Positions 32,570-43,160 of a DNA stretch of 64,000 bases are shown in pieces. The DNA is from Oxalicibacterium faecigallinarum (GTDB lineage: Bacteria > Pseudomonadota > Gammaproteobacteria > Burkholderiales > Burkholderiaceae_D): NCBI RefSeq assembly GCF_014635705.1, contig NZ_BMDI01000001.1, positions 1 through 64,000 on the forward strand, read 5' to 3'. The notes beneath the pieces were generated by a model. That model saw only the letters and a program-made list of their open reading frames with translations. It was not told the origin of the DNA and did not search any database. Each line of letters opens with the position of its first letter. Within the stretch, counting starts at the first letter, position 1. The translations under genes were made by a program, and so were the position numbers.

Positions 32570-34504
32570 ATGGCAGTTATTTCTCTCTCCGATGCGCAAC
32601 TGGCGTTCGGTCACGTTCCCTTGCTCGATCATGCCGAGTTTTCGCTGGAAAACGGCGAGCGTGTCGGCCTGATTGGTCGTAACGGCACCGGCAAGTCCTC
32701 GTTGCTCAAGATCATTGGTGGCCGCTCCAAACTGGATGACGGTTTGCTGGTGATGCAGCAGGGACTCAAGATTGCCTACGTTGAGCAGGAGCCGCAGTTT
32801 TCACCGGACATGTCGGTATTCGATGCGGTAGCGTCCGGGATGGGTGACATGCAGGCGCTGCTGACGGAATACGATGCACTGACGAGCCAGTTTGGTGGTG
32901 ACGATGACGATGCGCTGATGGAGCGCATGCATGAAATTCAGACCAAACTGGATGCAGCTGATGCGTGGAATTTGAAGAACAAGGTTGAAGCGGCGCTGGA
33001 TCGTTTGAATCTCGCCGGCGGTGCCTTGATCAAGGAACTGTCGGGCGGCATGCAAAAGCGCGTGGCACTGGCGTGCGGTCTGGTCAGTGCGCCGGATGTC
33101 CTGTTGCTTGATGAACCGACCAACCATCTGGATTTTGCGTCGATTCAGTGGCTGGAAGGCTTGTTGCGCGATTTCAAGGGCAGTGTGTTGTTCATTACCC
33201 ATGATCGACGGTTTCTGGATAACGTGGCGACACGCATCATTGAACTGGATCGTGGGCGTCTGCTGTCCTTTCCCGGTAACTTCACCACGTATCAGACACG
33301 CAAAGCCGAGTTGCTGGAAAACGAAGAAGTCGAGAATGCCAAGTTCGACAAGTTTCTCGCACAGGAAGAAGTCTGGATTCGCAAAGGCGTGCAGGCGCGT
33401 CGTACACGCGATGAAGGCCGCGTGCGCCGTCTGGAAGCCTTGCGTCTGGAACGCAGTGCACGCCGTGAACAGCAGGGGCAGGTCAAACTGGAAGTTGGAA
33501 CAGGAGAGCGTTCCGGCAAGATCGTTGCCGATCTGGAAAATGTCAGCAAACGGTATGGCGACAAATCGATTGTGCATGACTTTACGGCGACGATTCTGCG
33601 CGGCGACAAGATCGGTTTGATCGGTGCCAACGGCGCGGGCAAGACAACCTTGCTCAAGATGATTCTTGGGGAAGAGATGCCAGACAACGGCACCGTCAAG
33701 CAAGGAACCAAACTGCAGATTGCCTACTTTGATCAGATGCGCGCGCAACTCAATGAAGAGGCCAGTCTGGCCGACACCATTGCGCCTGGCAGCGACTGGG
33801 TTGAAGTCAACGGACAGCGCAAGCATGTGATGTCTTATCTCGGCGATTTTCTATTTGCACCGGAACGTGCGCGTTCACCAGTCAAGTCCTTATCGGGCGG
33901 CGAACGTAATCGTCTGCTACTGGCGCGCTTGTTTGCCAAGCCGGCTAACGTGCTGGTGCTGGACGAGCCGACCAATGATCTGGATATCGATACGCTGGAG
34001 CTGCTGGAAGAGCTGCTGGAGGAATATAAAGGTACGGTCTTCCTTGTCAGTCACGACCGAACTTTCTTGGATAATGTCGTGACGCAGGTGATTGCGGCAG
34101 AGGGCAATGGTTTCTGGCGCGAGTATGTGGGTGGTTATTCGGATTGGGAGCGCGTACGTCCAACTGGTGCGTCGACCACTGCCAAGGTCACCGTCAGGCA
34201 GGATGCAAAACAGGACACCCGGCAGGAAACAAAATCTGCGGCTGTGGCCACTTCCGCGACGCCTGCCGCTCCAAAAAAGAAGTTGAGCTACAAGGAGCAG
34301 CGTGATCTGGAAAGCCTGCCAACGCTCATTGCTCAACTGGAAGAGGAACAAAAAACGATTACTGAGAAACTGGCTGATCCTGGTTTGTACGCGAGTCAGC
34401 CCGATGAAGTGAAGCGGCTGAATCAGCGTTTTGAAGAGATCGATGGATTATTGCTGGATGCCTTGACGCGGTGGGAAGAGATCGAGGCACGCGCCAACGG
34501 TTGA
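32570..34504 (+). CDS. uup: ABC-F family ATPase Uup-like
   Basis: Cytoplasmic ABC-F protein with two nucleotide-binding domains and no membrane part; the family acts on ribosomes, and Uup also affects branched DNA and transposon excision. The start ATG 32570 (MAVISLSDAQLAFGHVPLLD) is preferred over the frame opening at 32513. It has Walker A GRNGTGKSS and GANGAGKT, signatures LSGGMQKR and LSGGERNR, the inter-domain linker with RRTRDEGRVRRLEALRLER, and a charged C-terminal extension with coiled coil (LPTLIAQLEEEQKTITEKLA). Length is 644 residues, normal for Uup. Confidence 0.92.
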   Translation: MAVISLSDAQLAFGHVPLLDHAEFSLENGERVGLIGRNGTGKSSLLKIIGGRSKLDDGLLVMQQGLKIAYVEQEPQFSPDMSVFDAVASGMGDMQALLTEYDALTSQFGGDDDDALMERMHEIQTKLDAADAWNLKNKVEAALDRLNLAGGALIKELSGGMQKRVALACGLVSAPDVLLLDEPTNHLDFASIQWLEGLLRDFKGSVLFITHDRRFLDNVATRIIELDRGRLLSFPGNFTTYQTRKAELLENEEVENAKFDKFLAQEEVWIRKGVQARRTRDEGRVRRLEALRLERSARREQQGQVKLEVGTGERSGKIVADLENVSKRYGDKSIVHDFTATILRGDKIGLIGANGAGKTTLLKMILGEEMPDNGTVKQGTKLQIAYFDQMRAQLNEEASLADTIAPGSDWVEVNGQRKHVMSYLGDFLFAPERARSPVKSLSGGERNRLLLARLFAKPANVLVLDEPTNDLDIDTLELLEELLEEYKGTVFLVSHDRTFLDNVVTQVIAAEGNGFWREYVGGYSDWERVRPTGASTTAKVTVRQDAKQDTRQETKSAAVATSATPAAPKKKLSYKEQRDLESLPTLIAQLEEEQKTITEKLADPGLYASQPDEVKRLNQRFEEIDGLLLDALTRWEEIEARANG

Positions 34505-34545
34505 TGTCTTTTATCCCGTGGTGTGAATGCGAGCAACCGGCAGGC

Positions 34546-35385
34546 CTAGTTCAGGCGACCGCTCGCTTCACGTAATTCCGGCAGGCGGGCGCGAAGTGTT
34601 GCGGTATCCATCGCATAAGGACGTTGTTCGATGTAGGCTTCCAGATCCTGCAGCGCTGCTTGCGGGCATTCCAGATGAGCAAAGGCCAGGCCGCGATCAC
34701 GCCGTTCCGTAATATCGCGTGGCAGCAAAATCAACAGCCGTTCCTGCACCTGCAGCAGACGCTGCCAGTTTTCCTTCTGCATGAACAAAGCCTTCAGATT
34801 GCGCAGCATACGAACCAGAATGTCGCGCGAACTTGCTGCTGCCAGATAGGCATTCAGCTGAAAATCATCCGGAAAATCCTGTTGCAGAATGTATGGTTGT
34901 ACGCGCTCTTCCAATTCTTCGCGCGAAAGACTGGTGCCGTTGAAGGGATCCAGCACCACCTGACCAGCAGGAATACTCAGCTTCATCAAAAAATGACCGG
35001 GAAAGGAAATGCCTTGTACCTGCAAATTGATCTGCTGTGCGATTTCCATGTAAAGCACCGCCAGTGAAATCGGGATACCGCGGCGCGAATGCAGCACGCG
35101 ATGCAGGTAGCTGTTATCCGGATTGTAGTAATCGTTGACGTTGCCGCTAAAGCCGAGCTCGTTATAAAAATAATGATTCAGCATCCGCAGCTTTTGCAGA
35201 TGCGATGCGTCGGCGGGGAGGCGTTTTTTCAGACGAGCGACGAGGGTGTCGAGCTCCAGCTGTACCGTGGTTAGATCCAGTTCCGGTTCGACATCCTGTG
35301 CAATGGCAGTGGCTGCCTCAAACAGCGGAATGATGTCGTCGTCCTGAACCAGTGTCGAAAAATAATCGAGGGAAGGAATCGCCAT
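34546..35385 (-). CDS. SirB1 family protein (transglutaminase-like with TPR)
   Basis: A 279-residue protein of the SirB1/YchA group. The core has LRMLNHYFYNELGFSGNVND, LHSRRGIPISLAVLYMEIAQ and ISFPGHFLMKL, followed by helical repeats (LLILLPRDITERRDRGLAFA, then LECPQAALQDLEAYIEQRP). The family resembles an inactive transglutaminase fold; a role has not been established. It follows murJ by 45 bases on the same strand. Confidence 0.9.
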   Translation of the reverse strand: MAIPSLDYFSTLVQDDDIIPLFEAATAIAQDVEPELDLTTVQLELDTLVARLKKRLPADASHLQKLRMLNHYFYNELGFSGNVNDYYNPDNSYLHRVLHSRRGIPISLAVLYMEIAQQINLQVQGISFPGHFLMKLSIPAGQVVLDPFNGTSLSREELEERVQPYILQQDFPDDFQLNAYLAAASSRDILVRMLRNLKALFMQKENWQRLLQVQERLLILLPRDITERRDRGLAFAHLECPQAALQDLEAYIEQRPYAMDTATLRARLPELREASGRLN

Positions 35386-35430
35386 GCCTCCATCATAACG
35401 AGGATGGCGACTTTATGCAGGTCCGTTGTG

Positions 35431-36981
35431 TCAGCGTGCGATGCGCTTGAAGTCGCGGAAGCGAAATCCCATCAATAGCAAGCTGCCGAAATAGACGATA
35501 CCGCACGCGGCGAGTACCGCAACGAGAGCGAGAACACGCAGGAGTGGCGTGGCATGCAACGCGACCCAGTCGAAGTAGCTTGCCGTCCAGAGCGCGACAA
35601 TCGCCATGAGACCCAGCGCAACAATGATGCGTAAAAAGAAGCGTCCCCAACCGGGCTGTGCAGTATAGATGCCACGACGGCGTAACCCCCAATACAGCAA
35701 GCTGGCGTTGATGCAGGCACCCAGTCCGATCGACAGTGCCAGACCTGCATGTGCGAAATAGGGAACAAATAGCAGATTCATCAACTGCGTGGCGATCAGC
35801 ACGCCGACCGCAATTCTGACGGGCGTCTTGATATCTTGTTGTGCATAAAAACCCGGTGCCAGAATCTTGACGAGGATCAGGCCAATCAGGCCGACGCCAT
35901 AGGCAACAAGTGCACGCGCAGTCATTTCGACCGAAGTGGCGTCGAATTTGCCGTAATGAAACAGCGTCGCAGTGAGTGGTTCGGAAATGGTGGCCAGGCC
36001 GACGGCACAAGGCAATGCCAATAGAAATGTCAATCGCAGACCCCAATCCAGCAGTGAGGAATATTCTGCTTTGTCGCCATCAAAGTTGGCCTTGGAAAGA
36101 CTTGGCAGCAGAATGGTCCCGAGTGCCACGCCCAGCAATGCTGTTGGAAATTCCATCAGGCGGTCGGCGTAGGATAGCCAGGAGACGCTGCCGCTTTCCA
36201 GACGCGAGGCGATATTGGTATTAATCATCAGGCTGATCTGCGCCGCAGAAACGGCAAAGACGGCAGGGCCCATCTTGCCCAGAATCTTGCGGACGCCGGC
36301 ATCGCTCAAAGCACGGAAAGGATTGAGTGCAAGGCGTGGCAACATGCCGATTTTCATCAGGGCAGGAATCTGGATGGCCACTTGCAACAGGCCGCCAACG
36401 ACGACGGCAATTGCCATGGCATAGATCGGCTGATCGAGTTGTGGCGCCAGAAATAGAGCGGCGAGAATGAATGCGATGTTCAACAAAACCGGGGTAAATG
36501 CCGGAATCTTGAATTCACGCCACGTATTCAGAATGCCGCCGCTCAGCGCCACAAATGCCATGAAGCCGATATACGGAAACATCAGGCGCGTCATCCAGAC
36601 CGAGGCGTCGAAGGCATCGGGATCGGCTTTCAGGCCAGTTGCAATGCCATAAATGACAAGCGGGGCACCGATAATGCCGACCAAGCAGGTCAGCAGCATG
36701 GTCCACATCAATACGGTTGCTGCATGATCGACCAGACTTTTGGTCGCTTCTTCCCCTTTTTGACTTTTGTATTCGGCCAGAATCGGAACAAAGGCTTGCG
36801 AAAAAGCACCTTCTGCAAACAGGCGGCGCAGCAGATTGGGGATGCGAAAGGCGATGTTGAAGGCATCGGTGTAGGCAGAGGCGCCAAAAGCGCGCGCAAA
36901 CAGGATCTCGCGAACCAGTCCGGTGACACGCGATATCATTGTCATGCCGGAGACAGCCGCAAGCGTTTTATGCAAGTTCAT
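35431..36981 (-). CDS. murJ: Lipid II flippase MurJ
   Basis: Inner-membrane flippase that moves lipid II to the periplasmic face for peptidoglycan synthesis. The 516-residue product begins MNLHKTLAAVSGMTMISRVT and shows the conserved GLVREILFARAFGASAYTDA. About fourteen membrane helices follow, along with FRIPNLLRRLFAEGAFSQAF and the functional arginines there. It is divergent from rpsT, a common beta/gamma-proteobacterial arrangement, and precedes the sirB1-like gene. Confidence 0.97.
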   Translation of the reverse strand: MNLHKTLAAVSGMTMISRVTGLVREILFARAFGASAYTDAFNIAFRIPNLLRRLFAEGAFSQAFVPILAEYKSQKGEEATKSLVDHAATVLMWTMLLTCLVGIIGAPLVIYGIATGLKADPDAFDASVWMTRLMFPYIGFMAFVALSGGILNTWREFKIPAFTPVLLNIAFILAALFLAPQLDQPIYAMAIAVVVGGLLQVAIQIPALMKIGMLPRLALNPFRALSDAGVRKILGKMGPAVFAVSAAQISLMINTNIASRLESGSVSWLSYADRLMEFPTALLGVALGTILLPSLSKANFDGDKAEYSSLLDWGLRLTFLLALPCAVGLATISEPLTATLFHYGKFDATSVEMTARALVAYGVGLIGLILVKILAPGFYAQQDIKTPVRIAVGVLIATQLMNLLFVPYFAHAGLALSIGLGACINASLLYWGLRRRGIYTAQPGWGRFFLRIIVALGLMAIVALWTASYFDWVALHATPLLRVLALVAVLAACGIVYFGSLLLMGFRFRDFKRIAR

Positions 36982-37134
36982 GGAGCGGCATTATAACGGT
37001 CGGGCAGAGCAGCATGGCAATCACAGGCCGACTGCCTGCATGCACGTATTGGATAATTTGTTGTTAAAAGGATAATTTGATCTATCGGCATTGGGGATGC
37101 ATGCAACAAAATTCTTCCAAAAGTAGAGACTTGT

Positions 37135-37163
37135 TTGCCCGAACGACAAAATATGGCTATAAT
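37135..37163 (+). promoter_or_regulatory. Sigma-70-type promoter of rpsT
   Basis: TTGCCC (37135-37140) and a perfect TATAAT (37158-37163) are 17 bases apart, about 75 bases upstream of the rpsT start. Confidence 0.78.
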
Positions 37164-37239
37164 CCGATGCTTCACAGAATTCTGTCTCACCCTGCGCGTT
37201 TGCGAATGCGCGTTGACCAAGTTTTAGGAAATTACTTTC

Positions 37240-37503
37240 ATGGCAAATACCGCACAAGCACGCAAGCGCGCTCGTCAAGCAGTCAAGCAAAACGCTCACA
37301 ATTCGGCACAGCGTTCCGCTTTCCGTACCGCAGTTAAGGCTGTTCGCAAGGCAATCGCTGCTGGCGACAAAGAAGCTGCTGCTAAAGCGTTCTTGGCTTC
37401 GACCTCGACGATCGACAGCATTGCTGATAAAAAAATCATCCACAAAAACAAGGCAGCTCGTCACAAGAGCCGTCTGGCAGCTGCTCTGAAAGCACTGGCC
37501 TAA
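37240..37503 (+). CDS. rpsT: 30S ribosomal protein S20
   Basis: Small-subunit primary-binding protein of 87 residues, beginning [20 protein letters not shown] with the later SFRT-like segment [20 protein letters not shown] and ending with [25 protein letters not shown] precedes the ATG. It is monocistronic with its own promoter and terminator and is divergent from murJ. Confidence 0.99.
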   Translation: MANTAQARKRARQAVKQNAHNSAQRSAFRTAVKAVRKAIAAGDKEAAAKAFLASTSTIDSIADKKIIHKNKAARHKSRLAAALKALA

Positions 37504-37542
37504 TCGCTGGATTTATCTGCAATCGTTCAGATTGCAGAGAAT

Positions 37543-37572
37543 AAAAAGCCCGCATTCACTGCGGGCTTTTTG
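37543..37572. terminator. Terminator between rpsT and DUF192 gene
   Basis: AAAAAGCCCGCA and TGCGGGCTTTTT form a 12-bp stem around TTCAC. It lies between converging genes and works in both directions. Confidence 0.9.
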
Positions 37573-37606
37573 TATTCTGGGGCGACTTGCGCCCCTCCAT
37601 TCATTC

Positions 37607-38053
37607 TTAGCGCGGTTGTGGCAAACCGCTGATGATACTTCCCGGTTTGATGTTGCGCTGCTTGAACCAGCCTTCCTGCATTTCCAGTGCGTAATAGACT
37701 GGCTGTTTGGCGCAATGAGAATCCAGGCTTTGCGGCTTCATGTTTTCAATGTTGATGATGCGGCCATCGCGATCAATAAATGCCACCGAAAGTGGCAGCG
37801 GCGTATTCTTCATCCACATGCAGACGCCGGCCGGAGCGTGAAAAAGAAAAACCATGCCCTCATTGGGCCCCAGGCTTTCCCTGAACATCAGACCTTGCTC
37901 GCGTTGTGCTTCGGTCGACGCGACTTCAGCCTTGATCAGATGCATGCCGGCATTGAGCGTAATGACCGGAAAACGCGCAGGCTGATCGGCGATAGCATGG
38001 GTGCTGCAAAGGATAGCTAGTGATGCAGCAGCAGAAACAAAAAACTTACGCAT
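37607..38053 (-). CDS. DUF192 family secreted protein
   Basis: From ATG 38053 the product has 148 residues with a signal peptide (MRKFFVSAAASLAILCSTHA, cleavage near IADQ). The DUF192 core follows: ITLNAGMHLIKAEVASTEAQ, REQGLMFRE, GMVFLF and MWMKNTPLPLSVAFID. The function of this periplasmic or envelope domain is unknown. The frame opening at 38224 runs through the upstream gene's 3' end and is not the start. Confidence 0.9.
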   Translation of the reverse strand: MRKFFVSAAASLAILCSTHAIADQPARFPVITLNAGMHLIKAEVASTEAQREQGLMFRESLGPNEGMVFLFHAPAGVCMWMKNTPLPLSVAFIDRDGRIINIENMKPQSLDSHCAKQPVYYALEMQEGWFKQRNIKPGSIISGLPQPR

Positions 38054-38123
38054 GGATTGACTCGCAAAGACAGGAAGAGCTGAGTGTAAGGGAAAAGTTG
38101 GGAGCGGCGCAGCGCAGATTGAA

Positions 38124-38699
38124 TCAACTGCGGAATGAAGGTATCTGCAATTCATTCGTGGATAGATCTTGCCATTCGCCAGGATAAAGCGGATGACTTT
38201 GCAAGGAAATCGGGCCGATGGCAATGCGTATCAAGCGCAACGTCGGAAAGCCGATGGCACCAGTCATGCGGCGCACCTGACGATTTTTTCCTTCCGTCAA
38301 TTCAATGGTGAGCCAACTGGTGGATGCATTGATTCGTTCGCGTATAGGCGGATTGCGTGGCCAAAGCCAGTCGGGTTCTTCCACGCGCTTCACAGTGCAA
38401 GGTTGGGTGGTAAAGTCGCCAAGATCGAGCGGACCGCTTAACCGTTGCAGCGCATTTTTGTCCGGAATGCCTTCAACCTGAACCAGATAAGTTTTGGATT
38501 GCTTGTAATCGGGGTGGGCGATTGCGTGCTGCAGCTTTCCGTTATCCGTCAATAACAGTAATCCTTCGCTATCGGCGTCAAGTCGTCCTGCGGGATAAAT
38601 GTCGGGAATGGACAAGTGATCTGCCAGCGTTGGCCTGCTTGCATGAGCAGAAAACTGGCACATCACCTGAAACGGTTTGTTGAAGAGAATCAGTCGCAT
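38124..38699 (-). CDS. rluE: 23S rRNA pseudouridine synthase, RluE/RsuA group
   Basis: A 191-residue RsuA-family pseudouridine synthase without an S4 domain, as in RluE, which in E. coli modifies U2457 of 23S rRNA. The catalytic aspartate is D41 in PAGRLDADSEGLLLLT. Later motifs are LVQVEGIPDKNALQRLSGPL and GKNRQVRRMTGAIGFPTLRL. It is followed by the DUF192 gene on the same strand. Confidence 0.9.
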   Translation of the reverse strand: MRLILFNKPFQVMCQFSAHASRPTLADHLSIPDIYPAGRLDADSEGLLLLTDNGKLQHAIAHPDYKQSKTYLVQVEGIPDKNALQRLSGPLDLGDFTTQPCTVKRVEEPDWLWPRNPPIRERINASTSWLTIELTEGKNRQVRRMTGAIGFPTLRLIRIAIGPISLQSHPLYPGEWQDLSTNELQIPSFRS

Positions 38700-38793
38700 G
38701 CAATCAATCTAGCGGGTCCGGAGATACAAGCTGCATCATAGAGGATTCATGTCACCACGTAATCCAAATGGAAATGAATGAAGTTTCGAACAA

Positions 38794-38997
38794 TCAAGGA
38801 GCTTGAATGTTGGAAGCTTGCTTGCCCTTTGGACCTTGCGTGACTTCGAACGAAACTTTTTGACCTTCTTTGAGTGTCTTGAAGCCGTTCATCTGGATCG
38901 CGGAAAAGTGTGCGAACAAATCTTCGCCGCCGTCGTCCGGAGTAATGAAGCCAAAGCCTTTAGAGTCGTTAAACCATTTAACGGTACCTGTTGCCAT
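38794..38997 (-). CDS. Cold-shock family protein
   Basis: A 67-residue OB-fold nucleic-acid-binding protein. RNP1 is KGFGFI (13-18) and RNP2 is DLFAHF (26-31); [20 protein letters not shown] is the standard start. The paralogue (CspA, CspD or CspE type) cannot be set. It acts as an RNA chaperone. The upstream region on the minus strand is long and AT-rich, compatible with the long leader of cold-shock genes. Confidence 0.95.
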   Translation of the reverse strand: MATGTVKWFNDSKGFGFITPDDGGEDLFAHFSAIQMNGFKTLKEGQKVSFEVTQGPKGKQASNIQAP

Positions 38998-39341
38998 AAT
39001 TAAAGCGTCTTTCTAATTTAGACTTAATCACACGAGCCGCAAGAGAAAGAAGCCTCGCCTAACGCTGCCCCTCCTAAAAACTGCTCACTTCCATTGACAA
39101 ATAGTTTTAGTTACGAATGTCAATAGATTCATTCTTTACGCAAAAAATATAAAAGTCAAGTGGCTTTCGTGGTTATTTTTGCAAGCCTGATTTCAGAGAG
39201 AAATCGCACTTTTGTGCTCTTGATTTTGTCTTGATCAACGTCATCTGCATCTGCATGGGAAAACAAGTAAGATGGAATAAATTGGTTTCCTGTTTCTTTG
39301 TGCCTTGTTGTCGGTGCGAATGAACGTATTAGAATAGAACT
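38998..39341. other. Divergent control region between cold-shock gene and clpS
   Basis: About 340 bases. It contains an inverted repeat ATTGACA/TGTCAAT (39093-39099 and 39118-39124) that includes TTGACA on each strand, an AT-rich stretch at 39120-39160 and the candidate clpS promoter at 39308-39335. The left 100-150 bases probably form the cold-shock mRNA leader. Confidence 0.5.
39308..39335 (+). promoter_or_regulatory. Candidate promoter immediately before clpS
   Basis: TTGTCG (39308-39313) and TAGAAT (39330-39335) are 16 bases apart. The expected transcription start falls at about 39342, the first base of the clpS ATG. Confidence 0.45.
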
Positions 39342-39650
39342 ATGGCAATTAAGCATGACGAAGGTACGGTCCTTGCACGGCAAGAGCAGAAGCTCAAGCC
39401 GCCGGCGATGTATAAGGTGTTACTGCTGAACGATGATTACACGCCGATGGAATTTGTCGTGATGATTCTTCAGGAGTACTTCAGTAAGGATCGTGAGAAT
39501 GCGACGCAAATCATGCTCATGGTTCACCGAGATGGAAAAGGTGTTTGTGGTGTATATCCGAAAGATATTGCATCCACAAAAGTTGAACTGGTATTGAACC
39601 ACGCCAGAAAAGCAGGACATCCCCTGCAGTGCGTGATGGAGGAAGTATGA
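39342..39650 (+). CDS. clpS: ATP-dependent Clp protease adaptor ClpS
   Basis: Adaptor that binds N-degron substrates (Leu, Phe, Tyr, Trp N-termini) and hands them to ClpAP. The 102-residue product has [20 protein letters not shown], with the NDD pocket residues, and [15 protein letters not shown]. No Shine-Dalgarno sequence precedes the ATG and a promoter -10 lies seven bases upstream. Its stop overlaps the clpA ATG. Confidence 0.97.
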   Translation: MAIKHDEGTVLARQEQKLKPPAMYKVLLLNDDYTPMEFVVMILQEYFSKDRENATQIMLMVHRDGKGVCGVYPKDIASTKVELVLNHARKAGHPLQCVMEEV

Positions 39651-41953
39651 TTGCGCAGGAATTGGAAGTCAGTTTGCACATGGCCTTTGTCGAAGCGAGA
39701 CAGGCGCGCCATGAATTCATCACCGTAGAGCATTTGCTGCTTGCGTTACTGGACAATCCGTCCGCAGCGGAAGTATTGCGTGCCTGCGCTGTCAACATTG
39801 AAGATCTGCGCAAGACGCTGAACAACTTCATTACGGATAACACACCGACCGTGCCTGGCACGGCTGAAGTCGATACGCAGCCGACGTTGGGGTTCCAGCG
39901 TGTGATTCAGCGCGCCATCATGCATGTGCAGTCTGCATCCAACGGCAAGAAGGAAGTCACAGGTGCAAATGTACTGGTCGCCATCTTTGGCGAGAAGGAT
40001 TCGCATGCTGTCTACTATCTGCATCAGCAAGGTGTGACGCGTCTGGACGTGGTCAATTTCATTTCGCACGGCGTGCGCAAGGATCAGCAAGCTGATCCTC
40101 AGAAATCGTCCGAGGGTGCGGAAGATGCGCCGGCCGCTGAAAGCCAGCAAAAGGAAAGCGCGCTGGATCAATTTACACAAAATCTGAATCGCATGGCGTC
40201 CGATGGCAAGATTGATCCGCTGATCGGCCGTGAAGGCGAAGTGGAGCGCGTGATCCAGACCCTGTGCCGTCGTCGCAAAAACAATCCATTGTTGGTTGGC
40301 GAAGCTGGTGTGGGTAAAACTGCGATTGCCGAAGGTCTTGCCTGGCGTATTACGCAGGGCGATGTCCCTGAAGTGTTGCAGGAGTGCGTCGTTTATTCGC
40401 TCGATATGGGCGCGCTGTTGGCTGGTACCAAGTATCGCGGTGACTTCGAGCAGCGTTTGAAAGCGGTACTGAAGCAGCTCAAGGACAATCCAAACGGCAT
40501 TCTGTTTATCGATGAGATCCACACCATCATCGGTGCTGGTTCGGCATCGGGTGGTACGCTGGATGCATCCAATCTGTTGAAACCTGCATTGTCCAATGGA
40601 CAGCTCAAATGCATCGGGGCGACGACGTTTACTGAGTTCCGCGGCGTGTTTGAGAAAGATCACGCCTTATCACGTCGTTTCCAGAAGATTGATGTGAACG
40701 AGCCGAGTGTCGAGCAAACCGTGCAGATTTTGCGTGGTCTGAAGTCGCGCTTTGAAGAACATCATGGCGTCAAATATTCGGTTTCGGCATTGACGTCGGC
40801 AGCAGAATTGTCTGCGCGCTTTATCAATGATCGTCATTTGCCTGATAAGGCCATCGACGTGATTGATGAAGCCGGCGCTGCGCAACGTATTCTGCCGAAA
40901 TCGAAACAGAAAAAGACGATCGGAAAAACCGAGATCGAGGACATCGTTTCCAAGATTGCGCGTATTCCGCCGCAAACCGTCAATCAGGATGATCGCAGCA
41001 AGCTGCAGACCATTGATCGCGATCTGAAGAATGTTGTGTTCGGTCAGGATCCGGCACTGGAAGCATTGGGCTCCGCAATCAAGGTGGCACGTGCGGGTCT
41101 GGGTAAAACCGACAAGCCGATTGGTTCGTTCCTGTTCTCAGGTCCGACCGGTGTCGGTAAAACCGAGGCTGCCAAACAATTGGCGTTCCTGCTGGGCATT
41201 GAGCTGATTCGCTTCGATATGTCGGAATACATGGAGCGTCATGCAGTCAGCCGTTTGATCGGTGCGCCTCCGGGATATGTCGGGTTCGACCAGGGCGGTT
41301 TGCTGACCGAAGCGATAACCAAGAAGCCGCATGCTGTCCTGCTGCTCGATGAGATCGAAAAGGCACATCCTGATATCTTCAATATTCTGTTGCAGGTGAT
41401 GGATCACGGTACGCTAACCGACAACAATGGTCGCAAGGCGGATTTCCGGAATGTGATCATCATCATGACAACGAATGCGGGTGCAGAGAGCTTGCAGAAA
41501 CGCACGATCGGCTTCACGGAGAAAAAAGAAGCCGGTGACGAGATGGCCGACATCAAGCGTATGTTTACGCCTGAATTCCGCAATCGTCTGGATGCGATCA
41601 TCAGCTTCCGTCCGCTCGATGAAGAGATCATCTTGCGTGTGGTCGACAAGTTCCTGATGCAGTTGGAAGAGCAGTTGCACGAGAAGAAGGTGGAAGCAGT
41701 CTTCACCGAAGATTTACGTAAATTCTTGGGTAGCAAAGGCTTTGATCCATTGATGGGTGCACGTCCGATGTCTCGTCTGATACAGGACATGATCCGCAAG
41801 GCGTTGGCAGATGAACTGTTGTTTGGTCGACTCGTATCGGGTGGCAAAGTGACGGTGAATCTGGACGATAAGGATCAGATCAAGCTCGACTTTTCGGAAG
41901 GTGGTGATACCAAGCCGCCGGCCGCGACACCAGAAACGGTGGAAGTCGAATGA
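39647..41953 (+). CDS. clpA: ATP-dependent Clp protease ATP-binding subunit ClpA
   Basis: Unfoldase of the ClpAP protease. The start at ATG 39647 overlaps clpS by four bases and has GGAGGAAGT ahead. The 768 residues comprise the ClpN double repeat (1-140), first AAA domain with GEAGVGKTA and [10 protein letters not shown], and second AAA domain with [12 protein letters not shown] and [10 protein letters not shown]. The ClpP-docking loop is RTIGFTEKK. It works with ClpS and with the Aat and Bpt transferases encoded just downstream on the other strand. ClpP is not in this window. Confidence 0.98.
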   Translation: MIAQELEVSLHMAFVEARQARHEFITVEHLLLALLDNPSAAEVLRACAVNIEDLRKTLNNFITDNTPTVPGTAEVDTQPTLGFQRVIQRAIMHVQSASNGKKEVTGANVLVAIFGEKDSHAVYYLHQQGVTRLDVVNFISHGVRKDQQADPQKSSEGAEDAPAAESQQKESALDQFTQNLNRMASDGKIDPLIGREGEVERVIQTLCRRRKNNPLLVGEAGVGKTAIAEGLAWRITQGDVPEVLQECVVYSLDMGALLAGTKYRGDFEQRLKAVLKQLKDNPNGILFIDEIHTIIGAGSASGGTLDASNLLKPALSNGQLKCIGATTFTEFRGVFEKDHALSRRFQKIDVNEPSVEQTVQILRGLKSRFEEHHGVKYSVSALTSAAELSARFINDRHLPDKAIDVIDEAGAAQRILPKSKQKKTIGKTEIEDIVSKIARIPPQTVNQDDRSKLQTIDRDLKNVVFGQDPALEALGSAIKVARAGLGKTDKPIGSFLFSGPTGVGKTEAAKQLAFLLGIELIRFDMSEYMERHAVSRLIGAPPGYVGFDQGGLLTEAITKKPHAVLLLDEIEKAHPDIFNILLQVMDHGTLTDNNGRKADFRNVIIIMTTNAGAESLQKRTIGFTEKKEAGDEMADIKRMFTPEFRNRLDAIISFRPLDEEIILRVVDKFLMQLEEQLHEKKVEAVFTEDLRKFLGSKGFDPLMGARPMSRLIQDMIRKALADELLFGRLVSGGKVTVNLDDKDQIKLDFSEGGDTKPPAATPETVEVE

Positions 41954-41976
41954 CGTGATGTCATGCAGGTAGTAAC

Positions 41977-42007
41977 AAAAAAGCGCAGAGTAATCTGCGC
42001 TTTTTTT
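41977..42007. terminator. Terminator between clpA and pyrD
   Basis: AAAAAAGCGCAGA and TCTGCGCTTTTTT form a 13-bp stem around GTAA between two convergent genes, with T-tracts on both strands. Confidence 0.92.
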
Positions 42008-42036
42008 ATGCCGAGGATCGCAACGTAACGGGAAGT

Positions 42037-43077
42037 TTACTTGCCATGCAGCGCTGCAGCGCATTCTCTGACGAGAGCAGGACCCTGATAGATCAGTCCG
42101 GTGTAGAGCTGCACCAGTGACGCGCCTGCGTTCATTTTGGCTTGTGCATCCGCGCCGGAGAGGATGCCACCCACGCCAATAATTGGCACGCTGTTACCGA
42201 GTTCTTTCTTCAGTTCGCGGATAACGATATTGGATGCTTCAAAGACGGGTGCACCGGAAAGGCCGCCTGTCTCTTCTGCATATTTGAGATTCTTGACGGC
42301 TTCGCGGTTGATGGTGGTGTTGGTCGCGATGACACCGTCTATCTTATGGCGCAGCAGTGCCTGCGCGACATTCTGAATCTGCTCCTGATCCATGTCCGGT
42401 GCGATCTTGAGGGCGATTGGCACATAACGCTTGTGTTCGTCTGCAAGTCGTTGTTGCGCATCTTTTAGTTGAGACAGCAACGCATCCAGTTCAGAAGCAC
42501 CTTGCAGCTGACGCAGATTTTTCGTGTTAGGTGAAGAGATATTGATCGTGACGTAGCTTGCGTATGGATACACTTTATTCAAGCAAATCAGATAGTCGTC
42601 GACTGCCCGTTCGATCGGCGTATCGGCATTCTTGCCGATGTTCAGGCCGAGGATACCTTCCCTGTTTTGATAGAAACGCGATGCCTGCACATTTTTGACA
42701 AATGTATCGACACCACCGTTGTTGAATCCCATGCGGTTAATGATGGCCTTTGCCTGTGGCAGACGAAACATGCGTGGCATCGGATTGCCAGGTTGGGCGC
42801 GCGGTGTCACGGTACCGACTTCGATAAAGCCAAAACCAAGCGTGGCCAGTCCATCAATATAGGCGCCATCTTTGTCGAGCCCTGCAGCCAGCCCTACGGG
42901 GTTCGGAAAAGTCATACCCATGACCGTGCGCGGATTGTCGGTTGGTTTGGCGATTGACGAAGTCAGACCCCAGCCTGCGGCGCAACGTAATGCGGGCAAT
43001 GTCAGATTGTGTGCAGCTTCCGGATCAATGGCGAACAGAAACGGACGGGCAAGGCTATAGAGAAGTTTTTCAGACAC
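42037..43077 (-). CDS. pyrD: Dihydroorotate dehydrogenase (quinone)
   Basis: Class 2, membrane-associated enzyme of pyrimidine synthesis that oxidises dihydroorotate to orotate with FMN and quinone. The 346 residues include an N-terminal membrane-binding helix pair ([20 protein letters not shown]), [20 protein letters not shown], the catalytic serine loop [17 protein letters not shown], and the FMN phosphate-binding [11 protein letters not shown]. It is third in an aat-bpt-pyrD run on the minus strand. Confidence 0.98.
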   Translation of the reverse strand: MSEKLLYSLARPFLFAIDPEAAHNLTLPALRCAAGWGLTSSIAKPTDNPRTVMGMTFPNPVGLAAGLDKDGAYIDGLATLGFGFIEVGTVTPRAQPGNPMPRMFRLPQAKAIINRMGFNNGGVDTFVKNVQASRFYQNREGILGLNIGKNADTPIERAVDDYLICLNKVYPYASYVTINISSPNTKNLRQLQGASELDALLSQLKDAQQRLADEHKRYVPIALKIAPDMDQEQIQNVAQALLRHKIDGVIATNTTINREAVKNLKYAEETGGLSGAPVFEASNIVIRELKKELGNSVPIIGVGGILSGADAQAKMNAGASLVQLYTGLIYQGPALVRECAAALHGK

Positions 43078-43160
43078 GATGGCATTCAGAAGTGAGTAGC
43101 ACCCTTGCCGGGAGGCGGCGGGAAAGGCGTTATTTTAACGTGTCGCACCCTGCGCCAATG

